Below are positions 6,161-12,627 of a stretch of DNA of 14,586 nt, one piece after another. The notes beneath the pieces were generated by a model. It did not search any database. It saw only the letters and a program-made list of their open reading frames with translations, and was not told the DNA's origin. Within the stretch, counting starts at the first letter, position 1. Each line of letters opens with the position of its first letter. The stretch is from JADFNO01 sp965369945 (GTDB taxonomy: Bacteria; Planctomycetota; Phycisphaerae; Phycisphaerales; SM1A02), in assembly GCA_965369945.1 (NCBI GenBank), contig CBDUST010000086.1, positions 1 through 14,586 on the forward strand, given 5' to 3'. Both the position numbers and the translations under genes were made by a program.

Positions 6161-6552
6161 GGCAATATCCCTGATTCTCTGTCTAGGACAGCTGTCATTA
6201 GGTTTTCGGCCTTCTGCCGTGCATGACGATCATATCGAGCTTCCTCACTCCAGTCCTTGGTGGTATTCCAATTGTTTCCAAGTTCAGGATTCGACTTGGT
6301 CGCCGTCTCAAGCTCACTCTCAAGTGACGCAAGTTGAAACAAGACTCCAAGATCATGAGTAAAGACTTTCCTTGCCAAGTTCTTGTCCGGAAATTCGAAC
6401 TGCCTCGTGCGCTTCGCAATGCAAGCTTTAAGAGCGCATTCGACCGCATATCCTGCCAAATAATAGGCCCCGTCATATTGCTCTCTTGCTAAGAGGCTTT
6501 GGGCTTCCTCCGCTCGAATCTCAGCAAGCTCTTGGAAATCAGATCGATCCAT
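6139..6552 (-). CDS. HEPN domain protein with R-x4-H motif (putative toxin RNase)
   Basis: This 137-residue all-helical protein has the HEPN pattern: a first long helix (AEIRAEEAQSLLAREQ), the YDGAYYLAGYAVECALKACIAK helix typical of HEPN proteins (about 26-47), and then Arg61-x4-His66 in a segment ending FTHDL. The R-x4-6-H motif forms the RNase site in HEPN toxins. A C-terminal helix bears RYDRHARQKAENL. The start is the ATG at 6552: a TAG lies in frame just upstream, and GGAGG is 12 nt before it. It is the first gene of a two-gene minus-strand unit with the 145-residue protein and is divergent from gatB. Toxin activity is inferred from the motif and layout; some HEPN proteins are non-toxic accessory subunits. 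Confidence 0.82.
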   Translation of the reverse strand: MDRSDFQELAEIRAEEAQSLLAREQYDGAYYLAGYAVECALKACIAKRTRQFEFPDKNLARKVFTHDLGVLFQLASLESELETATKSNPELGNNWNTTKDWSEEARYDRHARQKAENLMTAVLDRESGILPWLRERW

Positions 6553-6640
6553 TGTTTCACACTACCTCCAAGACGGGATCGGTGCGGACCTCGACCGGCT
6601 GCCTTCGTCGATGCAAACGACCAGAGTGTACTATGTAGCC
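6553..6640. promoter_or_regulatory. Divergent promoter region between HEPN module and gatB
   Basis: The 88-bp gap must carry signals for the HEPN operon (minus) and gatB (plus). On the minus strand GGAGG is the HEPN ribosome site. On the plus strand TACTAT (6629-6634), just before the gatB ATG, is -10-like and no Shine-Dalgarno is seen, so gatB may have a very short leader; this is tentative. Confidence 0.3.
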
Positions 6641-8170
6641 ATGGCTGCTGTCACCTCCACGCGCCTGAAGATCGGGATGGAGATTCATGTCGAGTTGGCG
6701 ACGCGGTCCAAGATGTTTAGCCGAGCGCCGAACGTTGCGCATCCGGATCATTTCGATGCTGCGCCTAACTCGCTGGTCGATCCGGTCGTCGCTGCGCTTC
6801 CGGGGGCGCTGCCGGTAATGAACAAGCGCGCAATTGAACTGGCGATGATGGTCGGCATGGCGATCAACTGCTCGATCGCCAAGTTCAGCAAATGGGATCG
6901 CAAGAATTACTTCTATCCCGACCTTCCCAAAGGGTATCAAATCAGCCAGTACGACCTGCCGTTGTGTTTTGACGGCGAGGTTCACTTCACGGGGGCGGAT
7001 GGCGCTACCAAACAGGTGGGCATTATCCGCGCGCATCTGGAGGAAGACGCGGGCAAGCTGGGGCATGAGCTACCCGGGGGCAAGCCCTGCGACGGTTCGC
7101 TGGTCGATCTGAATCGAGCTGGCACGCCGCTATTGGAGATTGTGACGCAGCCTGATCTGGCCAGTGCCGAGGACGCGGTGATCTTCGCCAAGGAGCTTCG
7201 CAACATCTGCCGATTTCTTGGCGCTAGCGAAGGGATCATGGAGCGGGGGCACATGCGCTTTGAGCCCAACGTGAATGTGATCATCGATACGGATGACGGC
7301 CGCGAATATGCCACGCCGATCGCTGAGATTAAAAATCTGAATTCGTTCCGAGCGGTGCATGATGCGATCGAGTACGAGCATCAACGTCAGGTCGAGGCGT
7401 GGCAAGCGGACGGGATCGTCCAAGCGCCGGGGCTCAAGAGCACGCGAGGATGGGACGATGCTAAGCGCATCACCGTCTTGCAGCGAGAGAAAGAAGAAGC
7501 GCATGACTATCGATATCTTCCCGATCCCGATCTGATTCCAGTTGTGATCAGCGATGAATGGCGACAGGAAATCGAGTCGGAGATTCCCGAACTGCCGATG
7601 CCACGGCGTGCGCGGTATCGCAAAGAGTACGATCTTGCGGAAAAGGACGCTGTTGCGTTGACGGGCGAGCGCGATCTTTGCTTGTTCTATGAGCGATGTG
7701 TCGAGGCGATCCACACGGAAAGTGGATCGGAAATTCCGGGGGCCCGTGCCGGCCAAGCGAATGCGAAATTGCTACTGAATGCCGGGGCGAAGCGCGCTCA
7801 TGAGCGCGACTGCGGTATTCACGAGCTGGGAATCACGCCTCAACAGGTTGCCCAACTGATCCTACTGCGGGATGAGAACAAAGTGGGCTCCAGTGCAGCG
7901 GACGAGTTGTTTGGTCTTCTTTGTGAGACCGATGATGATGCGGCCCACGTCGCTGAACACGCGGGCTTGATGCAAGTGTCAGATGAAGGTCAGCTTGATG
8001 AGTGGGTCGAGCAAGCGATCCACGCGCAGCCGCAGGCAGCGGATGACTTCGCCGATGGGAAAGACGCCGCGATGGGTCGGCTTATGGGCGAAGTAATGAA
8101 GCTCAGTCAAGGGCAAGCCGAGGCAAAATCCGTGCAAGCCAAACTGCGCCAAACGCTGCGCAGCGACTGA
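6641..8170 (+). CDS. gatB: Aspartyl/glutamyl-tRNA(Asn/Gln) amidotransferase subunit B
   Basis: GatB binds the misacylated tRNA and, with GatA and GatC, converts Glu-tRNA(Gln) or Asp-tRNA(Asn) to the amide form. The 509-residue product matches the family end to end: IGMEIHVEL near the start, KNYFYPDLPKGYQISQYD at 88-105, DLNRAGTPLLEIVTQPDL at 156-173, the EIKNLNSFRAV segment at 229-239, and a C-terminal YqeY-like helical domain ending LMGEVMKLSQGQA. The Cys residues that bind zinc in some GatB proteins are replaced by SRAPN after KMF, as in zinc-free homologues. I start at the ATG at 6641 because conserved sequence begins soon after; the ATG at 6611 would add ten residues. GatA and GatC are not in the window. 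Confidence 0.96.
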   Translation: MAAVTSTRLKIGMEIHVELATRSKMFSRAPNVAHPDHFDAAPNSLVDPVVAALPGALPVMNKRAIELAMMVGMAINCSIAKFSKWDRKNYFYPDLPKGYQISQYDLPLCFDGEVHFTGADGATKQVGIIRAHLEEDAGKLGHELPGGKPCDGSLVDLNRAGTPLLEIVTQPDLASAEDAVIFAKELRNICRFLGASEGIMERGHMRFEPNVNVIIDTDDGREYATPIAEIKNLNSFRAVHDAIEYEHQRQVEAWQADGIVQAPGLKSTRGWDDAKRITVLQREKEEAHDYRYLPDPDLIPVVISDEWRQEIESEIPELPMPRRARYRKEYDLAEKDAVALTGERDLCLFYERCVEAIHTESGSEIPGARAGQANAKLLLNAGAKRAHERDCGIHELGITPQQVAQLILLRDENKVGSSAADELFGLLCETDDDAAHVAEHAGLMQVSDEGQLDEWVEQAIHAQPQAADDFADGKDAAMGRLMGEVMKLSQGQAEAKSVQAKLRQTLRSD

Positions 8171-8288
8171 AGTTCGAACTGGCCCGCGAACTCACACCTT
8201 GGGCACGATCTCAGCGTGGCGCACAGCAAGCACGCCCCCCCGCGCTCGCCGCTGACCGCCGATCGCCCTCCCACCGCACACAGATACT

Positions 8289-8313
8289 CTATACCTAGAC
8301 AGACTAGGTATAG
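8289..8313. promoter_or_regulatory. Perfect 10-bp inverted repeat
   Basis: CTATACCTAG (8289-8298) and CTAGGTATAG (8304-8313) are exact reverse complements around ACAGA. It lies between the convergent ends of gatB (8170) and the membrane protein (8439). It could be a bidirectional terminator, but the arms are AT-rich with no following T-run, so a protein-binding operator is equally possible. The rest of 8171-8438 holds nothing I can support. Confidence 0.6.
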
Positions 8314-8438
8314 GTGGGCGGAACGGAGCGTGTTTGCGCTTGTTGATTATGGACAGAGGCACACGCGCAGGCACCCACGCTCGAACGTCATCGCACCGTC
8401 GCGAACGTCGATGGGCGTTGCGCAACAACTCGAAAGTA

Positions 8439-9215
8439 TCATCCTGACACCTCTTCCGCTCCATCCTTTCCCCATCCACATTCGCTACAACCCTGAACCT
8501 GCTCGATTAACGAATAGCGGCATCGCGGGCATTGCCGAGTCCTGAGAAGTCTCGTCAATCGCCGGACCGCTCCGATTAGCACAATGAGAAGACTGATCCG
8601 GAACACGATTCCAGTTACCCAGAGGCCTACCTCCATTGAAAGACGTCTAGCCGTTACAATAGAAGGATCTGAGAATTCAAGAATCCCCCCCAACCCACTG
8701 CCAACGATCGCGATTGCACCAACGACAGCCACAACAACTAAGCCACGCCTCGTTGCCACTGCTCCATCCAGCAGCCTGTTTATGTTTATTAGCACCAGGA
8801 TCGCCAGCGCTTTTCCTACGCCCCGAAGTCCCCAAACAACACTTCTCAGAAACGGAGAAAACCTCGGCAACGCCTCAGACCCCGCCAAATGATCAATGAA
8901 AAGGGCGACACTGTAGCTAGCCATAAGAACCTGGAGAGCGACGAACCATACGAACACACGAAAACACCAGTTTTCCGAAACCGAAACTCGCGTAAGCAAC
9001 TGCCACAAACCTAGACCCCACACAATCCAGACCAACACTTTAGATGCTAAAATGACGAACCCAAACCAGCGGGCCGGAGTCGTGAGGCCTAGCAAGAATA
9101 GAAGACAGTCAATGGTAAGTTCGGCCGCAACAAGCCCGGTTGCAATCATGATCACTGTGCGCCATCGAGCCATCACTGCGTTGGAATGTTGCCCTTCGAG
9201 GCTAGCTCGACTCAT
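8439..9215 (-). CDS. Multi-pass membrane protein with C-terminal zinc-ribbon tail
   Basis: This 258-residue protein has about six predicted membrane helices (roughly 18-43, 49-74, 84-107, 122-148, 157-179, 195-219). A basic stretch follows, then a zinc-ribbon tail with CPRC at 229-232 and CSEC at 243-246 separated by a YSL-type strand. This tail resembles the CPxCxYxL...CPECG ends that I associate with planctomycete membrane proteins of unknown role; the positive-inside rule puts it in the cytoplasm. The start at 9215 has only a weak Shine-Dalgarno (AGGG, 11 nt upstream), and an in-frame ATG at 9173 is possible. No catalytic motif is seen. It stands alone, with a 77-bp gap to the gene upstream. 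Confidence 0.75.
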   Translation of the reverse strand: MSRASLEGQHSNAVMARWRTVIMIATGLVAAELTIDCLLFLLGLTTPARWFGFVILASKVLVWIVWGLGLWQLLTRVSVSENWCFRVFVWFVALQVLMASYSVALFIDHLAGSEALPRFSPFLRSVVWGLRGVGKALAILVLININRLLDGAVATRRGLVVVAVVGAIAIVGSGLGGILEFSDPSIVTARRLSMEVGLWVTGIVFRISLLIVLIGAVRRLTRLLRTRQCPRCRYSLIEQVQGCSECGWGKDGAEEVSG

Positions 9216-9292
9216 ACGACTGCTCGCCCTAAAGGAAAAAGTGCCAGGATTGGTTTACTGGAGTCCTTGACTAACAAACGAGTTCCGTTCCG

Positions 9293-9787
9293 TCACGAAG
9301 TCGAATTCGGGGAGCATTCCTGGAGCATCGATGAGATCGTAGTATGAACGTCTGCGACGAGCTGTGACTTCTCGTCAGAAGTGTCCGCTTCGATTGCGCT
9401 CTCTAGGTCGTGAAGCCTCGCGGCAGCCTCTTCCTTCTCACCGATGTCAATCATGTGCCCGCAGTAGCACAGCGTCGTATGCACACGTTGTATGAGATCG
9501 GTGAATCCCAGCCTCTCAAGTTCGGCAAAGTTCTCTATGCGCCAATCGACGTCGCAATCCTCGAAGCCCATGTTCTCCCCAAAGATCCGCACTGCAACGC
9601 GCCTCTTGACCTCAAGCTTAAGCGGCTCGGGAAGGTTCAACGAGAGGAACCTATGCTCGACTTCTCGAAACGCCTGTTCCAACTCGGCCATGGTTAAGTG
9701 TTCGGCGGAGACACTGACTGTGTTTAGGGCTCTACCAAGGTCAGCCCTCATATCGTTCCAAGACGAATCGTCAACTGTGCTGCTCAT
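9293..9787 (-). CDS. Hypothetical helical protein
   Basis: I do not recognise this 164-residue protein. It is soluble, acidic and rich in predicted helices, including an AELEQAFREVEHRFLSL amphipathic helix (35-51) and an EKEEAAARLHDLESAIEAD helix near 117-135, with a conserved-looking DWRIENFAELERLGF segment (81-95) and two nearby Cys (107, 109). There is no signal peptide or membrane helix. Translation may start at GTG 9790 or ATG 9787. It lies 45 bp downstream of the pseudopilin-like gene on the same strand and could be cotranscribed, but nothing in its sequence links it to secretion. Confidence 0.6.
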   Translation of the reverse strand: MSSTVDDSSWNDMRADLGRALNTVSVSAEHLTMAELEQAFREVEHRFLSLNLPEPLKLEVKRRVAVRIFGENMGFEDCDVDWRIENFAELERLGFTDLIQRVHTTLCYCGHMIDIGEKEEAAARLHDLESAIEADTSDEKSQLVADVHTTISSMLQECSPNSTS

Positions 9788-9832
9788 CACTCGCTCATCC
9801 GGTTGCGAGAGGTGGATTCGCTCGGAGGGGTC

Positions 9833-10558
9833 TCATTCGCCGTCGGTCTCGGTTGCAAAGGGATCGAACACGGCCGGGCCAAGGGCGGGCGCCGGCTCGA
9901 TGGTGACGAAGCGAACCGAGCCGTCGAGGAATAACAGGTTGCCGGCATTGGGCGTTGCGTGCCAATCGGCATTGCGACCGGTGCGCTGGCGCACCTCATA
10001 CCATACCGCGTCGCCCATCACGACTAAGCGCGATGGCGGCGTGGTAATTCGGCTCAGCATGAGGCCGGCCGGTTCACTTGCCGAGTCCGACAACGCTGGG
10101 CGGAGCAAGGCGGCGTTGGCGCGGTAGCTGGTGCCAAAGGCTCGGTAGGCGGACTGGTCGCCGGTACCGGCCCCGGCGATCTCACCTCGAATACCCGTAT
10201 CGGCTGGGCACTCGAACATCTGCTCGCCGTAGCGGACCAGGCTGCTACGCGGGACGTAACGATTCAGTGGGCGGTCGAAATCCAGGAACGGCGAGCGGTT
10301 GATCCTCGAGAATCGCAGTCCGCCGTAGAACCACCCAGGCTCATCGTAGATCACGGGGAACCGCTGATCGTTGGCCTCAATGTAAAGGTGCCACGCCTCA
10401 GATAGCACCGCTTGATGTCGGGCACAGTCCGCTCGATAGCTGGCTATTCGAGCCGAGGTCAGAGTCGGCAGCAGAATCGCCAACAGCGCGCTCACGATCA
10501 TCACTGCGATCAGTAGTTCCAGGAGTGTGAAAGCGTAGTATCGCGAGCGGGTCCGCAT
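9833..10558 (-). CDS. Prepilin-type (type II/IV) pseudopilin-like protein with H-x(n)-DG segment
   Basis: The 241-residue protein opens with a class III signal: a short basic leader, then FTLLELLIAVMIVSALLAIL, with Glu14 at mature position +5. Prepilin peptidase would cut before Phe10, but the residue at -1 is Ala9 rather than the usual Gly. After the single N-terminal helix (about 10-32) comes a globular domain with a WYEVRQR segment and, near the C-terminus, H200 followed by NLLFLDGSVRFV (Asp212-Gly213). This is the H-x(n)-DG arrangement common in planctomycete secretion-type proteins, which are present in many copies per genome. It probably inserts in the inner membrane and may assemble into a pseudopilus. 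The start at 10558 lacks a clear Shine-Dalgarno. Confidence 0.88.
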   Translation of the reverse strand: MRTRSRYYAFTLLELLIAVMIVSALLAILLPTLTSARIASYRADCARHQAVLSEAWHLYIEANDQRFPVIYDEPGWFYGGLRFSRINRSPFLDFDRPLNRYVPRSSLVRYGEQMFECPADTGIRGEIAGAGTGDQSAYRAFGTSYRANAALLRPALSDSASEPAGLMLSRITTPPSRLVVMGDAVWYEVRQRTGRNADWHATPNAGNLLFLDGSVRFVTIEPAPALGPAVFDPFATETDGE

Positions 10559-10727
10559 GGTGCATTACTATACAGGCGGCCAAGGGCTAACGGATGCATG
10601 AAACTAGGCAAGACACGCTGTTGGGTCTGCCTGGATGGGTTTCGTGACGGCTCATGGACTAGGCCCCTCATAACACCCCCACCGCTCCCAAGAGTCGGCT
10701 TCGCTCGGCGGCTATGTGAGCCGGGAC

Positions 10728-11174
10728 CTACCACACAGGCTTATATCCCTCGGCGACCAAGTTCATTTTAGGGCTCCACACATGGACGCGCTTCGTCGGC
10801 CCGGTCGCATCCACAAGGTCTCCGCCGGCATGCGTCCATGAGAGAATCGCACCCTTGAGGTTGGATACATCACAACCCTGCGCATGAAGTTGCTGCGCGA
10901 GAAGGCCGCTGCGATGACCGATCGTGCAATACGTAACGACCGGTCGCCCTTCATACTCCGATCGGTTCGCCTCGAATTGCTGGGCTGTAATCGCACCAGG
11001 CAACATGGACACCGCTTGCTCCTGCGGTGAGCGCGCATCGACGATCACAAAGTCTTCTTCCTCCAATCGGCTCAGCAGTTGCTCGGCCGTAATCTCGGGC
11101 ACCTCTGAGAATAACTTGCGAGACTTCTGATAGTTCTTTTCGATCTGTTCGCATTTCTTAGCTTCATCAGGCAT
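10728..11174 (-). CDS. Rhodanese-like sulfurtransferase
   Basis: This 148-residue protein has a single rhodanese domain (about 26-120). The family features are the VIVDARSPQEQ strand-turn (43-53), the PGAI segment at 59-62, and the active-site loop YCTIGHRSG with Cys83 as the persulfide-forming residue and Arg88 closing the loop. The loop length matches sulfur-handling rhodaneses rather than the longer loop of Cdc25 phosphatases. There is no signal peptide. The C-terminal tail (about 121-148), including a KRVHVWSPKMN stretch, extends past the usual domain. The gene is divergent from a FAD/NAD(P) oxidoreductase with a 120-bp gap, hinting at a shared role in sulfur or selenium redox chemistry; its substrate cannot be read from the sequence. 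Confidence 0.88.
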   Translation of the reverse strand: MPDEAKKCEQIEKNYQKSRKLFSEVPEITAEQLLSRLEEEDFVIVDARSPQEQAVSMLPGAITAQQFEANRSEYEGRPVVTYCTIGHRSGLLAQQLHAQGCDVSNLKGAILSWTHAGGDLVDATGPTKRVHVWSPKMNLVAEGYKPVW

Positions 11175-11294
11175 CGCGTATTCAGCTCCACCCGCTTGCG
11201 ACTACTTTCGGGCAACCCTGCTGGGGAATACCCAAGGTAGCAACTGTCGGGCTGGTCGTTGCAACGACAGCCAAAAAGGGATATATCCATCCAT
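11175..11294. promoter_or_regulatory. Divergent promoter region between rhodanese and oxidoreductase
   Basis: This 120-bp gap separates two divergent starts and should hold both promoters. An AT-richer stretch (ATATATCCATCCATATG, about 11281-11297) directly precedes the oxidoreductase ATG, and AAGGGA sits about 14 nt before it, farther than ideal. No paired operator half-sites were found. Confidence 0.35.
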
Positions 11295-12473
11295 ATGATG
11301 GTAGAAGCGCCGGTCACGCGCGGCGGGAAAATAAGGGACCTGGTGCTGATTGGGACCGGGCACGCCCATATCCATATCTTCCCCGCCTTCGCCGCTGATC
11401 CGCCGCCGAACACGCACGTCACCGTCATCGCCGACACGCCGATCGCGACATACTCGGGCATGGTGCCGGGCTTGGTTGCCGGCGAGTACCGCCGGGAGCA
11501 GTTGGAAATCGACGCGCGTCCTCTGGCGACGATGATTGATGCCCGGCTGATCGTTGCAAAGGTGACGCAAATCGACGCGGCGAATAAGTTCATCACTCTG
11601 GATAACGGCCAGTGCGTTCCGTACGACATTGCCTCGTTCAACGTCGGTTCGACGGTGGCGGGCATCGACACGCCGGGCGTGCGAGAACATGCCTTGCCCA
11701 CGCGCCCCATCGGGCTTCTTGTGCGCGGTATCGACAACCTTGTCGAGCGCGCCCGGCATCACAAGGGACCGGACCCGTTCCACGTGATCGTTGTCGGGGC
11801 CGGAGCAGGCGGAGTGGAGATCGCTTTCACACTGGAAGACCGTCTGTCGCGCGAAACTGATAGACCAATCCTCGTAACACTTCTCGATGGCGGACCGCGA
11901 ATTCTTCCGGGGCTTCCCGACGCACTGGCGCGCCGCATCAGCCGGCTCTGCAACGGTAGGCATATCGAAGTCCGTTGCAACACACCTGTCACGGAAGTCG
12001 ACGCCGAGCACGTTACGCTCGAAAGTCGTGAAGTTGTCTCATGCGAAGCGCTGATTTGGGTAACGGGCGCTATTTCTCATTCACAGTTTCGCGACTCTGA
12101 TCTCGCCACCGATGATCGCGGGTTTCTGTTGATCCGCTCGACGTTGCAGGCGAAGGATCATGATGACGTTTTCGCCACAGGCGATTGCGCGACGTTTATC
12201 GATTACCCGCAAACACCCAAGGCCGGCGTGTACGCAGTGCGCCAAGGGCCGTACATCGCGCACAATCTTCGAGCAGCGTTGACGGGGCAGCCGTTGAAGC
12301 CCTATGTGCCGCAAGGCGATTTCCTGTTACTGATGAATCTAGGCAAGGGCTACGCTTTGGGCACCAAATGGGGTTTACGGTTCGGCGGCAAATGGGTGCG
12401 GCGATGGAAGGACCACCTTGACATTAAGTTCATGCGACGATTTCAGATGCCATGGAACGAAGCTGAGGAGTAA
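11295..12473 (+). CDS. FAD/NAD(P)-dependent oxidoreductase, SelD-N-terminal/NDH-2-like
   Basis: The 392-residue product has two nucleotide-binding folds. LVLIGTGHAHIH (16-27) is an FAD-binding GxGxxH variant; VIVVGAGAGGVEIA (164-177) binds NAD(P)H; VFATGDCATF (292-301) is the second FAD contact. The TYSGMVPGLVAGEY segment (52-65) and PKAGVYAVRQGP (308-319) closely resemble the oxidoreductase half fused to selenide, water dikinase (SelD) in some bacteria; here the kinase half is absent. There is no CxxxxC redox pair after the first motif, so it is more like type 2 NADH dehydrogenase than a disulfide reductase. The basic C-terminus (GGKWVRRWKDHLDIKFMRR) may touch the membrane. ATG 11298 or 11259 are alternative starts. 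Confidence 0.85.
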   Translation: MMVEAPVTRGGKIRDLVLIGTGHAHIHIFPAFAADPPPNTHVTVIADTPIATYSGMVPGLVAGEYRREQLEIDARPLATMIDARLIVAKVTQIDAANKFITLDNGQCVPYDIASFNVGSTVAGIDTPGVREHALPTRPIGLLVRGIDNLVERARHHKGPDPFHVIVVGAGAGGVEIAFTLEDRLSRETDRPILVTLLDGGPRILPGLPDALARRISRLCNGRHIEVRCNTPVTEVDAEHVTLESREVVSCEALIWVTGAISHSQFRDSDLATDDRGFLLIRSTLQAKDHDDVFATGDCATFIDYPQTPKAGVYAVRQGPYIAHNLRAALTGQPLKPYVPQGDFLLLMNLGKGYALGTKWGLRFGGKWVRRWKDHLDIKFMRRFQMPWNEAEE

Positions 12474-12483
12474 ACTACTTGTA

Positions 12484-12513
12484 AACAGCCGACGAGTATC
12501 GATGTCAGCTGTT
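12484..12513 (+). terminator. Possible intrinsic terminator of the oxidoreductase gene
   Basis: AACAGC-C-GAC (12484-12493) pairs with GTC-A-GCTGTT (12504-12513), a 9-bp stem with one C/A mismatch and a 10-nt loop. It starts 10 nt after the oxidoreductase stop and is followed by a T-rich stretch (CGGTTTGTCTTGT). Confidence 0.45.
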
Positions 12514-12600
12514 CGGTTTGTCTTGTCACCACCACTTGCCGCGAGCGGGCATCGGTTGCAGGAAAGTGACCACCACCGTGGGAATCACCGACTTCCGCAT

Positions 12601-12619
12601 CCGGCAGGGGAATTGCCGG
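12601..12619 (-). terminator. Small hairpin just past the kinase-TPR gene
   Basis: CCGGCA (12601-12606) pairs perfectly with TGCCGG (12614-12619) around a 7-nt loop. On the minus strand it begins 8 nt past the kinase stop codon. No T-run follows, so termination is only a possibility. Confidence 0.3.
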
Positions 12620-12627
12620 TAGGCCGG

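Noticed and set aside
8192..8545. Small frames on both strands between gatB and the membrane protein
   Set aside because: Low-complexity basic translations, no ribosome site, and overlap with the inverted repeat or the downstream gene.
10559..10727. Possible gene or structured RNA between the pseudopilin and rhodanese genes
   Set aside because: The open frame has a composition unlike protein, and no stable paired structure or promoter could be supported beyond a lone TATAGT near the pseudopilin start.
11202..12011. 269-residue minus-strand frame opposite the oxidoreductase
   Set aside because: Antisense shadow of a strongly supported FAD/NAD(P) enzyme, with no recognisable motif of its own.
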